From Sphingomonas bacterium (GTDB lineage Bacteria > Pseudomonadota > Alphaproteobacteria > Sphingomonadales > Sphingomonadaceae): a stretch of DNA of 46,493 nucleotides. Where the stretch lies: assembly GCF_028292965.1 (NCBI RefSeq), contig NZ_JAQGLG010000053.1, positions 1 to 46,493 of the forward strand. The letters run 5' to 3'. The stretch's first letter is position 1. Every line of letters begins with the position of its first letter. Shown here piece after piece: positions 41,858 to 46,493 of this stretch. Under the pieces are notes generated by a model, which made no database searches, was not told the origin of the DNA, and saw only the letters and a list, made by a program, of their open reading frames with translations. A program made the position numbers and the translations under genes.

Positions 41858-42348
41858 GCGTGGCATTGTCGGGCAGCAAACGCCGGTTCAGTGTCTGTGA
41901 GATCGAGGTAGCGACCGGCTCTGCATCGCAGTTCGCCCGCTGGTTCGATGACCGCAATATCCTGAATGACGAGCGCGCCATGATCGACGCGTGCCCGGAT
42001 CATTACATTATCGCGCGGGACGATCTGGGGCGTCAGCTTGTTGTAGAGACGACGGGCGGCTCGCCATTGCCGGGCGAGTTCACCGTGGACTATGCCGACC
42101 TTTCAAGCCTGCACATGCCGGCCGATCCGTCATATCCGCATCAGGTGGCTGGGGTGGCCCGGCTCGGCGACGGCCTCGCGATCGGTGGGGTTCGCCATCA
42201 GTTCAGGCAGGAGGGCGACGGCTTTCGCGCGTTGCTGACGGTCGAATTCCCCGCACGCGTGCCGCGCAAGATGATTGCCCAGCATCGCTGGCACCTCGCT
42301 GCCGAGTTCTCGAACTGGATCGAAGCTGCAACGGCGAACGGCAGTTGA
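41854..42348 (+). CDS. Hypothetical protein, start uncertain
   Basis: The frame is open from GTG 41830, and a TTG at 41854 overlaps the preceding stop (ATTGA). I prefer 41854. The roughly 164-residue product contains SGSKRRFSVCEIEVATG, DACPDHYIIARDDLGRQLVV and a C-terminal MIAQHRWHLAAEFSNWIEAA. It has no signal or membrane helix and is not a family I recognise. Confidence 0.55.
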   Translation: MSVALSGSKRRFSVCEIEVATGSASQFARWFDDRNILNDERAMIDACPDHYIIARDDLGRQLVVETTGGSPLPGEFTVDYADLSSLHMPADPSYPHQVAGVARLGDGLAIGGVRHQFRQEGDGFRALLTVEFPARVPRKMIAQHRWHLAAEFSNWIEAATANGS

Positions 42349-42396
42349 CAATTATGACAATAACGCAACGTCACCGTAATAAGAGAACAGGTTGCG

Positions 42397-42666
42397 TCAG
42401 TCCTGATAACCGGCCCAGCGAGGCCCCTTGCATTCTTGCGCCAAAACCTCGGACAGCCGCCCCTCGTCAAGATTATCATGGTCCTTCAGGTAGATCACAT
42501 CGTCCACGACAGGCCGACCTTTTTCGCGCAACACGACCACCGCCACACGCCAGAGCAGTTTGAACGTCGGTTCAGCATAGGTGAGTTTCACATATACGCG
42601 GGAGGAGCCATCTTTCCCCGGTTCGGTCTTCTCGATGTGAAAAGCCTGCGGATTCGACCTCTCCAA
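42397..42666 (-). pseudogene. Probable 5'-truncated remnant of a small periplasmic-type protein
   Basis: The ORF starts only with TTG (42666). Upstream in the same frame the sequence still reads like coding (RLSPYLERS) until stops about 18 nt further. The last 60 residues (LLWRVAVVVLREKGRPVVDD, LSEVLAQECKGPRWAGYQD) look like the C-terminus of secreted DUF3828-like proteins, which normally start about 60 residues earlier with a signal peptide. None is present. The ORF begins 22 bp past the stop of the WG-repeat gene on the same strand, so the front of the gene seems lost. The family match is from memory and tentative. Confidence 0.4.
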
Positions 42667-42687
42667 ATACGGTGACAGCCGTCGTCA

Positions 42688-44583
42688 TTACAGGCCCTTC
42701 GTTGTCGGCGCCCATGGCGGTTGTCCGTTACGGGACGATGTCCATTTGGGCGGCTCCCTGCGCCTGTTGCTGGCATAGTCAAGATAGGCGCGGTTCCAGG
42801 CGACGCTGCTTTCGAAAGAATCTGCGGCAAATTTCTCGGGAAAGCTGTCGGATGCCTCCACAAAGTAAAATTGCTCCCGGCACGCCAGCGTCGGGTGGTC
42901 CGCGCCATCCGGGCCGATCGGCCACCAGCCCCTGCGGTCGGCACGTGCGGTCCAGGAGACGCCGTTCCTGAAACAGGAGAGCGCGCGATATTGCGGCGCG
43001 ATCACGATCTCGCCGCCACTCTCCCGCAGGCCCCACAAGCCGTCATGATCGAACAGGATGAGGCCGCCGTCACAGCGCAGCAGGTCGGACCGGTCCGGCG
43101 CCGCAACCGGTGGCTGGGCAAGCGGCTTCCCTTCGCCGTCGATCCAGCGTGGCGCGCCATCGCCCTCGGCGAGGAATGCACCCCGCTCGGGCCGCAGGGT
43201 GCGAAAGCGCGGTTCGACGGTGAACTTGCCCTGCAGGTCGATGATGCCCCATTTGCCGTCCAGCTCGACGGCGGCATGGTCGCCGGTAAATCCATATATA
43301 TTGTCGAAGCCCGCTTTTCCGCCGAGATAGCGTCCGTCCTGCGTGACGAAGCCCCAACGCGTGCCGGAATGGACCGGCACCGCGTCGGAGCAGTTGGTCT
43401 GACGGTAATAGCCTTCGTCGAAAAGACCCAACGGGGCGTCGCGCCAGGGATGAGAGAATTCGATCTTCGCACCGTGCTGGCGTAGCAGAAGTCCCTGGGA
43501 GCATCGCAGGACGATCCTGCCCTCGGGCAGTTCGGGGATCAGCCTCCCGCCGCGATCGACACCGAACCAGTGGTCGCCGACCCGCGCGCGCGGCAAACCG
43601 TCGGTGTCCCTGTCGACCTGGTCGAAATAGCGGCCGGCCAGCAGTGAACCGTCAACCCCCACCATCGCCTCGCGCCGGTGCTGCTCGGCCCCGGTTGCGG
43701 AATGGGGCGGGCCCTCGGTCGCGCGGCCAAAGCCGTTCTGCCAGTAGCTGAGATAAGCGAACTTCAGCGGCACCTTCAGCCGGCCACGTCCGTCGACCGC
43801 GCCCCACAGATCATCGTCCGATCGCGCATCCTCCCGGATCGACCGATGGCCGTTGCCGCGCACGATCGCGCGACCCTCCACCAATTGCTGCACATGGGAA
43901 AAGCGCGGGGTGACCTGCCACGAGCCATCGCTGCGCATAAGGCCCCAGATATCGAATCCGGCCGCACCCCTTCGCCCTGCCCAGATCAGGTCGCGCCGGG
44001 ACCGGTCCAACAGGGCGAAGGAAAGATCCTGCGTTGTGACCCAGCCCCGGCCGCGCCGATAGAGGCCGAGGCCGTCCGTCGCGAAATAGAAGCCGTCGCC
44101 TGCCTCGGAAGAGAAGTTCGGCTCGAAGAGCGTCGATGGGGATCGCGCCGGGAGAGGTTGCGCAATGAACACTTCACCGGCAAGCGGAATGATGCGCTGA
44201 AACGCCGCGGGCACGACGAGCTGCCCATGACGGTCGATGATCCCCGACGCACCATCGATGCGCACCTCGGCATAGCCGCCACGGAACGCGCCCGCCTCGA
44301 CGAAGCGCGGCGCGATGACCAGTGTGCCTGTCTCGTCGATATAGCCGAACCGCCCCTTGACGCGCACCGCGGCGAGTCCCTCGCTGAACAGCCGTGCCAT
44401 TTCGAAGCGCGCCGGGATGACCGTGCGCATGCTCGCACGATCGGCATAGCCGCACAGGTTGAACGCACCCTCGCACCGCACGAACCAGTTCTTGTCAGCA
44501 TCACCTGCGACAGTGGCCGACGCCAGGCTCAGGGCCGCGATCAGTGCGGCAAAGCCGAACATTCTGCCAAAGGGCGAAATCAT
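42688..44583 (-). CDS. Secreted WG-repeat protein
   Basis: The ATG at 44583 opens a signal peptide (MISPFGRMFGFAALIAALSL..., cleaved near TVA); longer starts exist at 44613 and 44628. The 631-residue protein contains about seven WG-type beta repeats, such as FGYIDETGTLVIAPRF, SGIIDRHGQLVVPAAF, WGLMRSDGSWQVTPRF, WGAVDGRGRLKVPLKF, WGFVTQDGRYLGG, WGIIDLQGKFTVEPRF and WGLRESGGEIVIAPQY. The C-terminal 90 residues are different and contain CREQFYFVEASDSFPEKF. WG-repeat proteins are surface or periplasmic and of unknown function. Early cysteines in CEGAFNLCGYAD may form a disulphide. Confidence 0.85.
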   Translation of the reverse strand: MISPFGRMFGFAALIAALSLASATVAGDADKNWFVRCEGAFNLCGYADRASMRTVIPARFEMARLFSEGLAAVRVKGRFGYIDETGTLVIAPRFVEAGAFRGGYAEVRIDGASGIIDRHGQLVVPAAFQRIIPLAGEVFIAQPLPARSPSTLFEPNFSSEAGDGFYFATDGLGLYRRGRGWVTTQDLSFALLDRSRRDLIWAGRRGAAGFDIWGLMRSDGSWQVTPRFSHVQQLVEGRAIVRGNGHRSIREDARSDDDLWGAVDGRGRLKVPLKFAYLSYWQNGFGRATEGPPHSATGAEQHRREAMVGVDGSLLAGRYFDQVDRDTDGLPRARVGDHWFGVDRGGRLIPELPEGRIVLRCSQGLLLRQHGAKIEFSHPWRDAPLGLFDEGYYRQTNCSDAVPVHSGTRWGFVTQDGRYLGGKAGFDNIYGFTGDHAAVELDGKWGIIDLQGKFTVEPRFRTLRPERGAFLAEGDGAPRWIDGEGKPLAQPPVAAPDRSDLLRCDGGLILFDHDGLWGLRESGGEIVIAPQYRALSCFRNGVSWTARADRRGWWPIGPDGADHPTLACREQFYFVEASDSFPEKFAADSFESSVAWNRAYLDYASNRRREPPKWTSSRNGQPPWAPTTKGL

Positions 44584-44670
44584 AGCGGGACCTGTCCAGA
44601 CGAGCCGATGCATACTGCGTAGGTTCAAGGCTTTAAGCGACTCTTATCGGCCATGCTCACGACCTGAAAA

Positions 44671-44852
44671 AGAAGAGATTTGTTCGCGCGGAGACGCGGA
44701 GGCGCAGAGAGGTTGCGTTCCTGGCATCTGTTGCGCGTCAGCAATGCAGGTTCGACGTTCGTTCAATGCATGACCTGCGCTGGCGCGCGAACGATCGGCC
44801 CGGGGCGGAACTCCTCCGCGCCTCCGCGTCTCCGCGCGAACAAATCTCTTCT
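44671..44852. repeat. MITE-like inverted repeat with 35-bp arms
   Basis: Arms 44671-44705 and 44818-44852 are perfect reverse complements over 35 bp, beginning AGAAGAGATTTGTTCGCGCG. The 112-bp interior has no ORF of note. No flanking target duplication was evident by eye. Perfect arms in a compact element suggest a recent or non-autonomous mobile unit. Confidence 0.8.
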
Positions 44853-44939
44853 GCCACGCAACGTCTCGATTCAACGCGCCCACGATCGTGGCACCATGCT
44901 CCCTCGCGCCCACCCGCGCCGCTCTTTCTCATTGTCGAA

Positions 44940-45151
44940 CAGAAAGTGGAGCACCTGCTCTGTTGGTTTACGCACCTGCTCCCGGGCGCGGAGCAGGTGC
45001 TGCGCCACCTGCTCGCCACCTGTTATGTTGGATATTCCAAGCCAACATTTCTCGCGCCAACCTGTTGCAGGAAGACAGGAAAACGCCAGTTGGCGTCCAA
45101 CATCGCCAACAGCGAATTTTCATCGACCTGCAAAAGCAGGTGGAGCAGGTG
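44940..45151. repeat. Cluster of CACCTGCTC / GAGCAGGTG motifs and small hairpins
   Basis: CACCTGCTC occurs at 44952, 44973 and 45006, and its complement GAGCAGGTG at 44991 and 45143. The pair at 44973-44982 and 44990-44999 makes a perfect 10-bp-arm hairpin. ACCTGC-AAAA-GCAGGT forms another at 45126-45141, just past the end of the FAD protein gene. CCAAC/GTTGG pairs lie between. No gene was seen in the whole 44584-45165 gap outside this and the preceding repeat. Confidence 0.6.
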
Positions 45152-45165
45152 AAAACAGGTCGTGC

Positions 45166-46493
45166 TCAGACCGTCGGGCGCACCGCATCCCCCAGGCTCA
45201 GCGCCACCGCTTCCGCCACCTTGATGCCGTCGACCGCCGCCGACAGGATGCCGCCGGCATAACCCGCGCCCTCGCCGGCCGGGAACAGGCCGGCGGTATT
45301 GAGGCTCTGGAAGTCCTCGCCGCGAGTGAAGCGGATCGGCGAGGAGGTGCGCGTTTCGACCCCGGTCATCACCACATCGGGATGGTCGTAACCGGGGATC
45401 TGCTTGCCGAACACGGGGATCGCCTCGCGCATCGCCGTTACCGCGAACTCGGGCAGGCACTGCGCCAGGTCGGTCATCGTCACGCCCGGGCGATAGGAGG
45501 GGATCACCTGACCCAGCGCCTCGGACGGCCGGCCGGCAAGGAAGTCGCCGAGCTTCTGCGCCGGCGCGCGGTAGCTGGAGCCGCCGGCGACATAGGCCAG
45601 CGATTCCCAGTGCCGCTGAAAGGCGATGCCGGCCAGCGGGTCGCCGGGGTAATCGCGCGCCGGGTCGATCGCCACGACGAAGCCCGAATTGGCGTTGCGC
45701 TCGTTGCGCGAATATTGGCTCATTCCGTTGGTCGCGACGCGGCCTTCCTCGGACGTGGCGGCGACCACCGTGCCGCCCGGGCACATGCAGAAGCTGTAGA
45801 CCGTCCGCCCGTTCGCGCAGTGATGCGAGATATGGTACTCGGCCGCGCCGAGGATCTCGTTGCCCGCATCGGCCCCGAACCGCGCCCGGTCGATCCAGCT
45901 TTGCGGATGCTCGATGCGCACGCCGATCGAGAAGGGCTTGGCCTCGACGTAAACGCCGGCCTCGTGGAGCATGGCAAAGGTATCGCGCGCGCTGTGGCCG
46001 ATCGCCAGCACCACCCGGTCGGCCTCGAGATACTCGCCATTGTTGAGGTGCAGCCCGCGCATCTGCCGCGCGCCGCTCGCATCGGTCGCGATATCGACGC
46101 CATCGACCCGGGTGCCGAAACGATACTCCCCGCCCAGTTCCTCGATCGTCGCGCGGATGCTCTCGACCATCGTCACCAGCCGGAAGGTGCCGATATGCGG
46201 ATGCGCCTCGGTGAGGATCTCCTCGGGCGCGCCGGCCTTGACGAATTCGGTCAGCACCTTGCGATCGAGATGGCGCGGATCCTTGATCCGGCTGTAGAGC
46301 TTACCATCTGAGAAGGTGCCAGCGCCGCCCTCGCCGAACTGGACGTTCGATTCGGGGTTAAGCTCGCCGCGCCGCCACAGGCCCCAAGTGTCCTTGGTCC
46401 GCTCACGCACGACTTTGCCGCGGTCGAGGATGATCGGGCGGTACCCCATTTGCGCGAGGATCAGCCCGGCGAAAAGCCCGCAGGGTCCGGCAC
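45166..46493 (-). CDS. FAD-dependent oxidoreductase, COG2509 type (5' end outside window)
   Basis: The 3' end is complete and the 5' end runs off the window. In the visible 442 residues, GPCGLFAGLILAQMGYRP is the tail of an N-terminal FAD-binding (Rossmann) motif. Further segments are NVQFGEGGAGTFSDGKLYSR, VVLAIGHSARDTFAMLHEAG, IRFTRGEDFQSLNTAGLFP and the second FAD segment AGEGAGYAGGILSAAVDGI. This is the plan of the COG2509 NAD(FAD)-utilising dehydrogenases, which are uncharacterised flavoproteins. Two cysteines in SFCMCPGG may be functional. It is the last gene in the window and its promoter is not visible. Confidence 0.9.
   Translation of the reverse strand, partial: AGPCGLFAGLILAQMGYRPIILDRGKVVRERTKDTWGLWRRGELNPESNVQFGEGGAGTFSDGKLYSRIKDPRHLDRKVLTEFVKAGAPEEILTEAHPHIGTFRLVTMVESIRATIEELGGEYRFGTRVDGVDIATDASGARQMRGLHLNNGEYLEADRVVLAIGHSARDTFAMLHEAGVYVEAKPFSIGVRIEHPQSWIDRARFGADAGNEILGAAEYHISHHCANGRTVYSFCMCPGGTVVAATSEEGRVATNGMSQYSRNERNANSGFVVAIDPARDYPGDPLAGIAFQRHWESLAYVAGGSSYRAPAQKLGDFLAGRPSEALGQVIPSYRPGVTMTDLAQCLPEFAVTAMREAIPVFGKQIPGYDHPDVVMTGVETRTSSPIRFTRGEDFQSLNTAGLFPAGEGAGYAGGILSAAVDGIKVAEAVALSLGDAVRPTV

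Noticed and set aside
1..46493. CRISPR array, tRNA or rRNA genes, insertion sequences
   Set aside because: No regularly spaced repeats with unique spacers, no cloverleaf or rRNA segments and no transposase frame were seen by reading; small RNAs cannot be excluded without a covariance search.

Overview
The window is GC-rich and densely coded. It reads as chromosomal DNA of a sphingomonad-like alphaproteobacterium (Sphingomonas or a close relative). The grounds are the large TonB-dependent receptors, the EcfG-type (GGAAC-N17-GTT) stress promoters, many GTG/TTG starts coupled by short overlaps, and dispersed palindromic repeats. No rRNA, tRNA, CRISPR array, transposase or phage gene was seen, so the genus is inferred from gene content only.

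Region 1 (1-703) is the start of a MalK/UgpC-type ABC ATPase gene. Next to it is a chimeric ORF that joins the N-terminus of a lipoprotein solute-binding protein to the C-terminus of an alpha-glucosidase, apparently the scar of a deletion.

Region 2 (785-25096) is the most interesting part: two related modules. Module A (mostly + strand, 785-17217) holds a TctDE-like two-component system, a YncE-like beta-propeller lipoprotein, a 2-hydroxycarboxylate (citrate/malate type) symporter, two small secreted proteins of an unnamed PAS/Cache-like family, a methyltransferase, a TctC/Bug-domain protein fused through a membrane helix to a LuxR-type HTH, five PstS-like periplasmic proteins without any ABC permease, and a TonB-dependent siderophore-type receptor. 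Module B (- strand, 25096-17230) holds a second OmpR-type two-component system, a tandem-domain member of the same secreted family, a second YncE-like lipoprotein, a large TonB-dependent receptor and a PepSY protein. Three intergenic regions in module A carry the same 11-bp-period direct repeat (GACAG-N6-GACAG) with a TA-containing -10 region about 10 bp downstream. This is the usual form of an OmpR/PhoB-family operator and predicts a local regulon. I infer an undescribed carboxylate (or carboxylate-metal chelate) sensing and uptake island.

Region 3 (25415-28202) is a stress cluster: a small hydrophilic protein, a YciE/DUF892 ferritin-like protein, a manganese catalase behind an EcfG-like promoter, and a COG4705 membrane protein. 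Region 4 (28331-32986) has an aminotransferase, a small membrane protein, tryptophan 2,3-dioxygenase (kynurenine pathway), a DUF983 protein and a MocR-type regulator.

Region 5 (33088-44583) is a mosaic of small metabolic and hypothetical genes: ABM monooxygenases, a DUF1080 protein with DoxX, an RNase H-like protein, GST, DUF427, an SDR with a divergent LysR regulator, and a WG-repeat protein. Three long inverted-repeat (REP/MITE-like) elements lie at 30952-31031, 39288-39454 and 44671-44852. A cluster of CACCTGCTC motifs lies at about 44940-45151. The window ends inside a COG2509-type FAD-dependent protein gene.
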